Source of the DNA: an uncultured Endozoicomonas sp.
GTDB lineage: Bacteria; Pseudomonadota; Gammaproteobacteria; Pseudomonadales; Endozoicomonadaceae
Reading direction: 5' to 3'
Assembly: GCF_947495845.1 (NCBI RefSeq)
Contig: NZ_CANMAO010000011.1
Coordinates: forward strand, 54,112-118,111
Length of the DNA stretch: 64,000 bases
Both the position numbers and the translations under genes were made by a program. The notes under the pieces are model-generated. The model had not been told where the DNA came from and searched no databases. It saw only the letters and a list, made by a program, of their open reading frames with translations. This document shows, piece by piece, positions 53,209-62,174 of this stretch; within the stretch, counting starts at the first letter, position 1, and the number at the start of each line of letters is the position of its first letter.

Positions 53209-54860
53209 ATGGTTTCCTCCAGCATTTCGTGATTAGCAGCGCCTGGCGGTACCAGCGGCCAGACGTTTTCCATGGCATCAATTCGAACGTGTAACAGCCA
53301 GGATGAGGGTGATGCCAGCATCTCTTCTAATGCAGATTGAACTTCATTCTGGTGAGTGATGGTTCGACCAGGAATTCCAAAGGCACTGGCCAGTGTTACG
53401 AAGTCCGGGTTGTCAGACAGGTCCGTTTCGCTGTAGCGGCCTTCAAAAAATAGCTGCTGCCATTGGCGCACCATGCCCAGCTTTTCGTTATCCAATAAAA
53501 CAATTTTTACGGGTAACTGTTTTCTTCGAATCGTATTCAGTTCCTGCACATTCATCATGAACGAACCATCACCAGAGACAAGAATGACCGGGTCCTCTGG
53601 TCGGGAAAGTACAGCTCCGATAGCCGCTGGTAAACCATAGCCCATGGTACCTAATCCGCCACTGGTCAGATGATTGCGAGGGTGATGAAAGCCCACGTGT
53701 TGTGCAACCCACATTTGGTGTTGACCAACATCACAGCTGACAACGGCATTTGCTGGTAAACGATCGGACAGTTCTTTTAGCAGCTTTGGGGCAAAAATAT
53801 CGTCGCCGGGTTTGTTGTATTCCCAAGCGTATTGTTGAGAAAGTTGAGAGCAATAATCCGTCCAAGGCGAGACGTTTAGCTTTTCTGAAAGCTGTGATAA
53901 AACCCAATTCATCGGTTGATGCAATGTGACATCCGGTTGTCGGCGCTTATTAACTTCTGCCGGATCAATATCCATGTGGATAACTTTGGCGTTAGGGGCA
54001 AAGGTATCGAGTTTGCCAGTCACCCGGTCATCAAAGCGAGCACCAATCGCCAACAAAAGATCGCACTCCTGAACCGCAATGTTGGCTGCCTGAGTGCCGT
54101 GCATTCCCAGCATTCCAAGATACCCGTTGGTATCTGGTGCGACGGAACCTAAACCTTTGAGGGTGCAAACACTGGGGATGCCTGTGGTATTCAGGAAGTG
54201 TCGGAGTTCGTCAATGGCATCGGCCATCACGGCACCGCCACCGATGTAAGCAATGGGGTTTGACGACGCTTGCAAAAGCGTCAATGCCTGTTGAATGTTA
54301 TCCAAATCAGAACTTGCGGGTTCAAACTCATTGCTAACCAGATCCAAAGGTGGGTGCCACTGCACATCATGGAGTTGAACATCTTTCGGGATATCAACCA
54401 AGACCGGCCCGGGTCTGCCTTCATTAGCCAGAACAAATGCTTCATGGAGCGTTTGGCAGAGCTTATCGCCATCGGTCACCAGAAAGCTGTGCTTGGTGCA
54501 GGCCATGGAAAGTCCGAGCATATCCATTTCCTGAAAGGCATCGGTGCCAATGCCTTCTCTGGAAACCTGACCGGTAATGGCAACAATAGGCACCGAATCC
54601 ATCATGGCATCCGCCAGCGCGGTGATCAGATTGGTGGCGCCAGGGCCGGAAGTCGCAATGCAAACCCCGGTGCGATGTCCTGCCCGGGCATAACCAATGG
54701 CCGCAAAGCCGGCACCTTGTTCATGACGGCAGAGCACGTGCTCAACAGAGGAATCCAACAGCGCATCGTAGACTGGCATGATTGTGCCGCCGGGATAGCC
54801 AAATACGGTAGTTATCCCGTGTTCCTCAAGCGTTTTAACGATAGCCTGTGCGCCGTTCAT
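53205..54860 (-). CDS. ilvG: acetolactate synthase II catalytic subunit
   Basis: A 551-residue TPP-dependent enzyme that makes acetolactate and acetohydroxybutyrate, the common first step of valine and isoleucine synthesis. [15 protein letters not shown] and [15 protein letters not shown] (catalytic Glu) are at the N-terminus; the TPP site [12 protein letters not shown] is near residue 420. The frame is intact, unlike in E. coli K-12. It follows a leader attenuator, with a family A repeat inserted between. Confidence 0.95.
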   Translation of the reverse strand: MNGAQAIVKTLEEHGITTVFGYPGGTIMPVYDALLDSSVEHVLCRHEQGAGFAAIGYARAGHRTGVCIATSGPGATNLITALADAMMDSVPIVAITGQVSREGIGTDAFQEMDMLGLSMACTKHSFLVTDGDKLCQTLHEAFVLANEGRPGPVLVDIPKDVQLHDVQWHPPLDLVSNEFEPASSDLDNIQQALTLLQASSNPIAYIGGGAVMADAIDELRHFLNTTGIPSVCTLKGLGSVAPDTNGYLGMLGMHGTQAANIAVQECDLLLAIGARFDDRVTGKLDTFAPNAKVIHMDIDPAEVNKRRQPDVTLHQPMNWVLSQLSEKLNVSPWTDYCSQLSQQYAWEYNKPGDDIFAPKLLKELSDRLPANAVVSCDVGQHQMWVAQHVGFHHPRNHLTSGGLGTMGYGLPAAIGAVLSRPEDPVILVSGDGSFMMNVQELNTIRRKQLPVKIVLLDNEKLGMVRQWQQLFFEGRYSETDLSDNPDFVTLASAFGIPGRTITHQNEVQSALEEMLASPSSWLLHVRIDAMENVWPLVPPGAANHEMLEETI

Positions 54861-54874
54861 GATTCTGCCCCCTT

Positions 54875-55068
54875 ATACCAATTCTGTTTTTAAATTATGG
54901 GCTGCGCAGCTATTTTGACCAGCTGAACCTGCGTTGAAGTTCCTCGCCATAGCTACTACCCGAGGGCATAAAAGCTATGACTCGTCTCTTCGTCTTTATA
55001 CCCTGTGGGTATTGCCCAGTCGCCCAAAATAACTTGCTCGTTCCACAATTTAAAAACGCCATTGGTAT
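54875..55068 (-). repeat. dispersed palindromic repeat family A, copy 3 (inverted)
   Basis: A 194-base copy in reverse orientation between the ilv attenuator and the ilvG start. Its terminal ATACCAAT/ATTGGTAT and inner GCTGCGCAGC and GAACTTGCTCG-type modules match copies 1 and 2. It is transcribed in the ilvGM mRNA leader. Confidence 0.88.
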
Positions 55069-55094
55069 TACCTGTGAAGGTAAATGATTAATGT

Positions 55095-55130
55095 ATAAAA
55101 AAACCCCCGGACCTTTCGGTGCGGGGGTTT
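55095..55130 (-). terminator. ilvGM transcription attenuator
   Basis: On the reverse strand AACCCCCG and CGGGGGTT form a GC stem around a 12-base loop (CACCGAAAGGTC), followed by seven T. It closely resembles the E. coli ilvGMEDA attenuator terminator, and directly follows the leader peptide. Confidence 0.88.
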
Positions 55131-55147
55131 TTGTCGTGACCTTTTGT

Positions 55148-55222
55148 TCAGCCAGACATTTCCCCCGCGGAGATAATAATCACCACGTTTATAAGTAGGC
55201 GCTGGCTGAAAGATGAAAGCAT
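55148..55222 (-). CDS. ilvL: ilvGM operon leader peptide
   Basis: A 24-residue reading frame (MLSSFSQRLLINVVIIISAG then EMSG) preceded by AGGA. Nine consecutive codons hold two Leu (one rare CTA), one Ile (rare ATA), Val-Val and three Ile. The stop lies 18 bases before the attenuator stem. This is the classical branched-chain amino acid attenuation layout: ribosome stalling at these codons when Leu, Val or Ile are short should disrupt the terminator. A TATAAA lies about 45 bases upstream and may be its -10. Confidence 0.88.
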   Translation of the reverse strand: MLSSFSQRLLINVVIIISAGEMSG

Positions 55223-55373
55223 GTGTATTCCTGATCAGTTTTTATTAAAAATACTTACTGTGTACTTTTATAGCACAGCAACCATTGGTGGTCGAATTAC
55301 CAATTAGTCTTGCCTCACCCAGTTCTTTACATAAAATGGCGTCACAAAAGAGACTAAAGACCCTGTAATTAAT

Positions 55374-57107
55374 ATGACAATCCAGACCCGTCAAAGTTCA
55401 CCTGTTTTTAATGTGGAGCGTATCCGACAGCAGTTTCCCCTGCTGCAGCGAACGGTTCATGGGTGTCCGCTGGTCTATCTGGATAATGCGGCCACGACTC
55501 AGAAGCCGGCTTCCGTCATTGAATCTATTGATTATTATTACCGGGCGCAGAATGCCAATGTGCACCGTGCCGCACACTTTCTGAGCGCTTGTACCACTCA
55601 TGCTTTTGAAGATGCCCGGGAAACCGCCCGGCAATTGCTCAATGCGCCTTACGCCGAAGAAGTGATCTGGACCCGTGGAGCTACTGAAGCCATCAATTTG
55701 GTTGCCCATAGTTGGGGACGAAACCAGTTGCAGGCAGGCGATGAGATTATGCTCAGCCGGTTAGAGCACCACGCCAATATCGTCCCATGGCAAATGGTGG
55801 CGGAAGTCACTGGTGCCATTATTCGAGTGATTGATCTGGATGACGCCGGCAATGTTGATCTGAATTCATACCGTCAGCTGCTTTCTGAAAAAACACGGCT
55901 GGTGGCTATCGCTCACACGTCCAATGCCATCGGTACTATTTTACCGGTACAGGAAATGATTCGCCTTGCCCATGATGCCGGCGCCCTGGTGCTGGTGGAC
56001 GGTTCACAGGCAGTGGCGCATCAGAAAGTGGATGTTCAGCAATTGGGAGCGGATTTTTACGTTTACTCAGGTCATAAAGTGTACGGGCCAACAGGGATTG
56101 GTGTTCTTTACGGTCGGCGTGAATTATTAGAATCAATGCCGCCCTGGCAAGGTGGTGGTGAAATGATCGAGCGGGTCAGTTTTACCGAAACCCGTTATAA
56201 CGCATTGCCATTCAAGTTTGAGGCAGGAACTCCCAATATTGCTGGTGCCATCGGGCTGGCGAAAGCCCTTGAGTTTTTATCTACAATGGATGTCGATCAG
56301 CTACAAAGTCATGAAAACAAGCTTCGACTGCTGGCGGAAGAAGGACTTCGGTCAATAAACGGCATCCGTCTTATTGGTGAGGCGGATCAGAAAGCGCCGG
56401 TAGTGTCTTTCCTTTCTGACCAGTACCACCATCAGGATTTGGGGTTGATGCTGGATCAACAGGGCATTGCTGTGCGTGTTGGTCATCATTGCGCCATGCC
56501 GTTGATGGAAAGCCTGAATCTGAAAGGAACGGTCAGAGCGTCCTTTGCGATGTACAACACGGAGCAGGAAGTTCAGCAGTTTATTACTGCTATGGAGCAG
56601 CTTCATCACTCGCCAGTGTTTGGCGTGGGCAGCGAAGAGTTGACTATTTCTGACAACGTTGAGCCTGCTGGGTTGTCGGAAGTATTCCAGACCCAATCAC
56701 TGGATCGCAGGACAATAGAAAAACGACTGAGTGTTTTTACCAACTGGCAGGCTCGTTATCGAGAGATCATGATGTTGGCAAAAGAGTTGCCTGCATTGCC
56801 AGAAGCGTGGAAAACAGAAGATGCCAGGTTGCACGGCTGTGAAAGCAGCGTCTGGCTGCACTCGCACTATGACGATGAAACCATGCAACTGTATTTTGCT
56901 GCAGATTCCGATGCCCGGGTCATTCGAGGGTTAATTGCCATGGTGCTCTCGGTGTACAGCGGTCAGACGCCAGAAACGATTGAGCGTGAGAATATTGAGC
57001 AGTGGTTTCAAGAACTGGGGCTGTATAATCACTTGAGCCCTTCCCGCGGGAACGGACTCAGGGCAATCGTCAAAGAGATTCAGGCGATTGCCCATCGCTA
57101 TCGTTAA
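55374..57107 (+). CDS. cysteine desulfurase fused to a SufE/CsdE domain
   Basis: A 577-residue fusion. Residues 1-412 are a group II (SufS/CsdA) desulfurase with the PLP Lys235 in SGHKVYGPTG and catalytic Cys373 in RVGHHCAMP. Residues 440-577 are a SufE/CsdE sulfur acceptor with Cys489 in ARLHGCESSVW. It takes persulfide from cysteine and passes it within one chain. E. coli has csdA and csdE as separate genes next to tcdA; here the fusion is convergent with tcdA, so it is a CsdA-CsdE fusion. ATG 55374 is used. Confidence 0.93.
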   Translation: MTIQTRQSSPVFNVERIRQQFPLLQRTVHGCPLVYLDNAATTQKPASVIESIDYYYRAQNANVHRAAHFLSACTTHAFEDARETARQLLNAPYAEEVIWTRGATEAINLVAHSWGRNQLQAGDEIMLSRLEHHANIVPWQMVAEVTGAIIRVIDLDDAGNVDLNSYRQLLSEKTRLVAIAHTSNAIGTILPVQEMIRLAHDAGALVLVDGSQAVAHQKVDVQQLGADFYVYSGHKVYGPTGIGVLYGRRELLESMPPWQGGGEMIERVSFTETRYNALPFKFEAGTPNIAGAIGLAKALEFLSTMDVDQLQSHENKLRLLAEEGLRSINGIRLIGEADQKAPVVSFLSDQYHHQDLGLMLDQQGIAVRVGHHCAMPLMESLNLKGTVRASFAMYNTEQEVQQFITAMEQLHHSPVFGVGSEELTISDNVEPAGLSEVFQTQSLDRRTIEKRLSVFTNWQARYREIMMLAKELPALPEAWKTEDARLHGCESSVWLHSHYDDETMQLYFAADSDARVIRGLIAMVLSVYSGQTPETIERENIEQWFQELGLYNHLSPSRGNGLRAIVKEIQAIAHRYR

Positions 57108-57895
57108 ACCGACTTTGTGATTTTCTCGATAATGCGAGCGGCCGCCACAAAACCAAAAGTAGCAGTGACTGCAGTACAAGCACCAAACCCGCTGGAGCAA
57201 TCCATTTTCATGGAGCCTTCACCGGAGGGTTTGGTCTGGCAAATGGTGCCATCCGCCTGTGGATAAACCGCCTGCTCCGTAGAGAACACACAATCCACAC
57301 CAAATTTCTTTTTGATGTCTTTGCTAAAGCCGTGACGATCCCTGAGTTGGCTTCTGACTTTCCGTGCTAACGGGTCATGCCAGGTTTTGGTCAGATCGGT
57401 GATTTGAATTTGTGTCGGATCAACTTGCCCACCCGCACCGCCGGTGGTGATGATTTTGATTTTGTTCCGCTTGCAGTGGGCAATCAGTGCCGCTTTGACC
57501 CGGAAACTGTCGATAGCGTCCAACACATAGTCAAAGTCTTTGGTGATGATTTCCTGAATATTGTCTTCAGAAATAAAATCTTCAATGACATTGCACTGGC
57601 ATTCCGGATTGATCTGCTGAATGCGTTCCGCAACGACGTCCACTTTAATACGCCCGACGGTATCGCTCAACGCATGCAACTGTCGGTTCGTGTTGGTGAT
57701 GCAAATATCATCCAAGTCAATCAGGGTGATTTTACCAACGGCAGTTCGTGCCAGTGCCTCTGCGGCCCAGGAACCAACGCCGCCAATGCCTATAACGCAC
57801 ACATGAGCGTGACGCAACGTCTCAACAGCGTTGTTGCCATACAAACGTCTAATACCGCCGAACCGTTGATTAAAGGTATTATCCGGAGAATTCAT
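57104..57895 (-). CDS. tcdA: tRNA threonylcarbamoyladenosine dehydratase (CsdL)
   Basis: A 263-residue E1-like enzyme that cyclises t6A37 in tRNA to ct6A. FGGIRRLYGNNA, the ATP site GIGGVGSWAAEALAR and TNTNRQLHAL are conserved; the later CVFSTEQAVYPQ and MDCSSGFG follow. ATG 57895 fits the normal N-terminus; ATG 57922 is possible. Its stop codon overlaps that of csdAE by 4 bases, convergent. In E. coli it needs CsdA/CsdE sulfur, matching this neighbourhood. Confidence 0.93.
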   Translation of the reverse strand: MNSPDNTFNQRFGGIRRLYGNNAVETLRHAHVCVIGIGGVGSWAAEALARTAVGKITLIDLDDICITNTNRQLHALSDTVGRIKVDVVAERIQQINPECQCNVIEDFISEDNIQEIITKDFDYVLDAIDSFRVKAALIAHCKRNKIKIITTGGAGGQVDPTQIQITDLTKTWHDPLARKVRSQLRDRHGFSKDIKKKFGVDCVFSTEQAVYPQADGTICQTKPSGEGSMKMDCSSGFGACTAVTATFGFVAAARIIEKITKSV

Positions 57896-58041
57896 ATTTG
57901 ATCTGGTTTCATGGAGAGTCATGTAAGCGGCCTAAGTGCAAATGATGCGGATTATAAACCCGGTATCACTGTGTTGCATTGATTGGTCAAGTTTTTAGCT
58001 CATATTAGAATGAAAGATAGGTTTGATCTAAGGAGGAAGGT

Positions 58042-59514
58042 ATGGGTGGAGTATCAGGAGTGTCGTCGGAATCTTTGCCTGTAAGTGGCGGGCGTGTAAA
58101 ACAATTTCGAAAAGCAATGAGTGGATTTGGAAATTGGGTAGTCTGCAAAATAACCAAAAAAAGAACATATGCGTTTGAAAGTGCATCTTCAGAGCTGAAA
58201 TTTAAAGAGCCTTGCGCTGATATAAAGGATAGGGATGCTGAATTATTTTGTCACCCTGAAAGTGGTTTGTCAGCTGATCCCAACAAAATATATTTAGGGA
58301 AAGAAGATAAAGCGGCAAGAGTTATTCAAAAAGCCGTTACCAATTGGCTTGATAATAAAACCTTAAAAAATGATTTCAAACATTTAGGGCTTCCCGAAAA
58401 TATGAAAGACACTGCTTTCGGAAATCTTAGAAATCAGTCGGCGATAAACTTAGAGAAAATAAGAAAAGAATTGGGTGAGCTAACTGATGATGAAAAAAAT
58501 ATTTTGTCAATTATTCGATCAGTAAAAATGCGATTTAGGCATCAAACCGGTATACGTTTGGATGAAACTCGTTTGATTATGATGTCTCCCTCTTTGAGGC
58601 AAACAGAGGGTAGGCACGGTAACCATTACCATAATAATTATGTATTTTTTTCTGTGGAGTTTGCTCATGAATTTTCAAATGAAGAACCTTTGAAAACAAA
58701 GCAAACGAACGTTGATCAGGGGCCGATTGCTTATCTGCTGAGTACAAACGAAGTAGAGTCAAGGCCATGTCTTATAACCTTGTGCGACTCATTTACAAGA
58801 CGTGTATTGTATTCCTCTTTTTGTAGTGGTTTTCCAATACCGTCTGAAAATACAGGAAAAATATGTTATAAATTCTATGATGAAATACCATTCTTTATAC
58901 CTGATCATTTGCCATCGGCGATGGCTTTATATTTGATTCAGGATGTCAGGGGTTTTCAAAAATATAATCCCAGTTATGCTGACATGATTATTGAAAAAAT
59001 ATATGAATCAAGCTCTGAAAACAATAATGTTCAGGAAGTATTGAATTCATTAATGGAGCCGGAAGCGAAAGTTCCAAGGATGTTAAAGTCTAGCGATTTT
59101 TGTAAAAAGCAGTTTAGGCGATATAGCGTTTACGAAGCTCGAAAATTTCAAAAGATGGATGAGCTTTTATCATGCTTGAATAATAATAATGATTGTGTTG
59201 ATCTCTTAGCTGAGATTTTGGAGGGTAATTATGCTAAAAAAAAATGGATGAAGCCTGTTTTTAAAAAGATTTTCTCGATGGTTGGCAGAGAAGATCTTCC
59301 TGCAATTAAAGAAGCATACGCCAAAATATCAAAGTGGAGTGAACCAGGAAAACCTGCCAATTTAGCAAATTATCTTTGCTATAAGTGGAATGATGACAAT
59401 AGAAAGTTACTGCTCGATAAAGGGATTATTAAACTTTCTGATCAAATTTCTACGCCATATTTTGATTATAAGGCAACTAATATGAAAGAGTTAATAAAGG
59501 AACTGCGCAAGTAA
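58042..59514 (+). CDS. AT-rich orphan protein of unknown function, candidate effector
   Basis: A 490-residue protein with no recognised family, strongly AT-rich compared to csdAE and the Lon-like gene. It has no signal peptide or membrane segment; the first 20 residues are Ser/Gly-rich. An IQ-like helix (ARVIQKAVTNWL, about 92-103) and a His/Asn-rich block (GRHGNHYHNNYVFFSVEF, about 190-207) are the notable features. ATG 58042 has AGGAGGAAGG just upstream, so it is well translated. Horizontal origin and effector role are inference. Confidence 0.65.
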   Translation: MGGVSGVSSESLPVSGGRVKQFRKAMSGFGNWVVCKITKKRTYAFESASSELKFKEPCADIKDRDAELFCHPESGLSADPNKIYLGKEDKAARVIQKAVTNWLDNKTLKNDFKHLGLPENMKDTAFGNLRNQSAINLEKIRKELGELTDDEKNILSIIRSVKMRFRHQTGIRLDETRLIMMSPSLRQTEGRHGNHYHNNYVFFSVEFAHEFSNEEPLKTKQTNVDQGPIAYLLSTNEVESRPCLITLCDSFTRRVLYSSFCSGFPIPSENTGKICYKFYDEIPFFIPDHLPSAMALYLIQDVRGFQKYNPSYADMIIEKIYESSSENNNVQEVLNSLMEPEAKVPRMLKSSDFCKKQFRRYSVYEARKFQKMDELLSCLNNNNDCVDLLAEILEGNYAKKKWMKPVFKKIFSMVGREDLPAIKEAYAKISKWSEPGKPANLANYLCYKWNDDNRKLLLDKGIIKLSDQISTPYFDYKATNMKELIKELRK

Positions 59515-59579
59515 AGATATCTGGATTGAATCGGTCAGCGCATATTTCATGTACTGACCGACGATGACAATCAAAAAAA

Positions 59580-61973
59580 TCAGGCGTGGCTTTCTTTTGC
59601 CAGGTCAGCAATTTCCTGCAGACGTTCAAGCACCTTTTGATTGATTGAACCTTTAGGGTATTTGCCTCTGCTGTTGATAACACCTGGGCGATGTCCGGTG
59701 AGAAGTTCCAACGCTTCTTCTACATGAGAAACCGCGTACACATTAAACTTCTTGGCTTTCACCGCATCGACGACTTTACTGTGCAACATCAGATTGCGCA
59801 CGTTCGCCTGAGGAATAATGACACCCTGTTCCCCCGTCAAACCTCGGGCATTACACAGATCAAAGTAACCTTCAATCTTCTCATTCACACCACCAATGGC
59901 TTGCACTTCGCCGTGCTGGTTCATGGAACCCGTAATGGCGTAGCACTGCTTGATGGGGGTATCGGTCAGTGCTGAAATCAGGCAGCAGAGTTCTGCCATG
60001 GAGGCGCTGTCACCGTCGATATAGCCGTAAGATTGCTCCATGGCCAGGCTGGCAGAAATGGCCAGTGGAAATTTTTGAGCATAACGACTGCCAAGGTAGC
60101 CGGTAAGAATCATAACGCCCTTGGAGTGGATCGCCTGACCAAGCGACACTTCTCGCTCAATATCCACAATGCCTTGTGAGCCAGGATAGACTGCTGCGGT
60201 AATACGAGCAGGAGAGCCAAAGCAGGCATCGCCAATGGCGAGCACGGTTAGGCCATTGATTTTACCGACTTGCTCGCCGTCGGTGTCGATCAGAATGCTG
60301 CCTTCCAGCATGTCTTCAAGAATCTGTTTACTCACCCGACCGGTGCGTTCCGCTTTGGCATCCAGCGCTTTATCAATGTGGTCGTGGTTGATCTTGCGAC
60401 CATTCACGGTGCGGCGAATAAAGTCCGCTTCGGCCAGCAAGTCGAACAGTTCGCCAATTTTGGCGGAAAGCTGAGTCTGGTTCTCGGTCATGCGGGAACT
60501 TTGTTCCACCATTCTTGCCACAGCAGTGGAGGTAATTGGTGGGTAGTTTTCATCGTCAGCGCGATTTTTCAATAACTGCGCAAAGGCCTGAACGGTTTCA
60601 GGAATGCGGGGGAGCTGATCATCAAAATCCACGAGCACCCGGAACATTTCATGGAAGTCTGGATCAAGCTGCTGAAGGATGTAATAGATATCCCGTGAAC
60701 CCACCAGAATGATTTTGACATGAAGCGGAATGTTCTCTGGCGCCAGAGTGATAGTGTTCATCAACCCCATTTCAGAATAGGGAGACTCGATTTTTAACTC
60801 GCGTTCCTTTAATGCGCGTTTCAGCGCTTCCCAAACAAAAGGTTCTTCAAGCAGTTTGTTGGCATCCAGTAATAAATAACCGCCATTTGCCTGATGCAAT
60901 GAACCCGGGCAGATCTGACGGTAATTGGTGACTAACGCGCCCATGTCGCTGGCGTATTCGATGCGACCAAACAAGTTTTTGTAATTTGGGTGCGATTCGT
61001 AGATAACCGGAGCAGTGGCATCGTTCTCATGAGCAACCACAAGGTTTGGGCAATACAGTTCTTCCAGTGCCGAACGCTTGCTGGCGTCTTCTTTGGATTC
61101 CAGTGCACGCTCGTCCGCCAGATATTCAATAACAGTTCGGTGAAGGTGCTGTTTTACCGCTTCGAGGTAATCGAGAATGTTTTGTTCTTTGCTGAACTTC
61201 TTCAGCATTGGCTTTAATAAAGGCGCCAAAGCCTGATCAATCGTATCCTGATTCAGGTCCTGCAGCTTTTCATTGGATTCCCGCTTCCATTGCGGCAATT
61301 CCACCAGAGCTTCGTTCAGGCGGGTTTCCAGCAGACTGATATCATTGTTGAATTTTTCGCGCTTCTTATCCGGCAACTGGGCGAATTCGGTTTCGTCCAT
61401 GGCTTTACCGCTCAGCATTGGCGTAAAGCTTAGAGAGCCGGTATCACGATAAAGGGCGATATCCCGTTTCAGCGCTTCTTGCTCGATTTGGTCAATGGCT
61501 TGATCGTAGCGGCGGTTAAAGCTGCGCTCAATGGCGCTTTTTTTATGTTGATACGTTGGGTTTTCGAAAGCGGCCGGAAAGGTCATCAGGAGCTTATCGA
61601 TAAAATTTTCAAAGTCTTTGAGCAGACTACTACCAAGCCCTGCAGGAAGCTTAAGTGCTTTTGGTTCCCGGGGGTTGTCAAAATTGTTCACATAAGCCCA
61701 GTCATCGGAAGTGCTTCGACTCTGTGCTTCGGATTCCAGATATTTGCGCAGGTAGGACATTCGCCCGGTACCAGACTCACCCATGACATACATGTTGTAG
61801 CCGGACCGGTGCATGGCAACACCAAACTGAATAGCCGTGGCGGCTCTATCCTGACCGAGAATGCCAACGTAGTTTTCGAGCTCGTCTGTGGACTTGAATC
61901 CCAAATCCTTCGCTGGTTGTTTGGCGATCAGCTGGTTCGCAGTTAATTTGAGTTTCTTCACAAGTCTTGCCAT
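59580..61973 (-). CDS. Lon-like ATP-dependent protease (AAA_32/LonB-YcbZ type)
   Basis: A 797-residue protein. The N-terminal P-loop reads GESGTGRMS (about 65-73) with Arg in place of Lys; the AAA core includes a long inserted coiled coil (about 180-310). The C-terminal Lon protease domain is complete: GDSASMAELCCLISALTD with the catalytic Ser and GGVNEKIEGYFDLC with the catalytic Lys. It probably degrades or remodels proteins in the cytoplasm. ATG 61973. It stands alone. Confidence 0.9.
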   Translation of the reverse strand: MARLVKKLKLTANQLIAKQPAKDLGFKSTDELENYVGILGQDRAATAIQFGVAMHRSGYNMYVMGESGTGRMSYLRKYLESEAQSRSTSDDWAYVNNFDNPREPKALKLPAGLGSSLLKDFENFIDKLLMTFPAAFENPTYQHKKSAIERSFNRRYDQAIDQIEQEALKRDIALYRDTGSLSFTPMLSGKAMDETEFAQLPDKKREKFNNDISLLETRLNEALVELPQWKRESNEKLQDLNQDTIDQALAPLLKPMLKKFSKEQNILDYLEAVKQHLHRTVIEYLADERALESKEDASKRSALEELYCPNLVVAHENDATAPVIYESHPNYKNLFGRIEYASDMGALVTNYRQICPGSLHQANGGYLLLDANKLLEEPFVWEALKRALKERELKIESPYSEMGLMNTITLAPENIPLHVKIILVGSRDIYYILQQLDPDFHEMFRVLVDFDDQLPRIPETVQAFAQLLKNRADDENYPPITSTAVARMVEQSSRMTENQTQLSAKIGELFDLLAEADFIRRTVNGRKINHDHIDKALDAKAERTGRVSKQILEDMLEGSILIDTDGEQVGKINGLTVLAIGDACFGSPARITAAVYPGSQGIVDIEREVSLGQAIHSKGVMILTGYLGSRYAQKFPLAISASLAMEQSYGYIDGDSASMAELCCLISALTDTPIKQCYAITGSMNQHGEVQAIGGVNEKIEGYFDLCNARGLTGEQGVIIPQANVRNLMLHSKVVDAVKAKKFNVYAVSHVEEALELLTGHRPGVINSRGKYPKGSINQKVLERLQEIADLAKESHA

Positions 61974-62174
61974 TTCCCGCTAAAAGCGTTCACAGTGGGA
62001 GCCAGTCGGCTATCCGGGGTGGATATCTTATTGTTTTAACATCTTACTCTCATCGATTAAGTTTGTCGGCACCCAAGAAGCTGTATTGATCTGGTACCGT
62101 CTAAATAGCATAGTGGTAGATTGGATGGTTGGTTGTATTCCATATCGCACTTTTATGCGGCAGAGCTTCTTGAA

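Noticed and set aside
54270..54893. 207-residue frame antisense to ilvG
   Set aside because: It lies inside the intact, conserved ilvG gene and has no recognisable motif.
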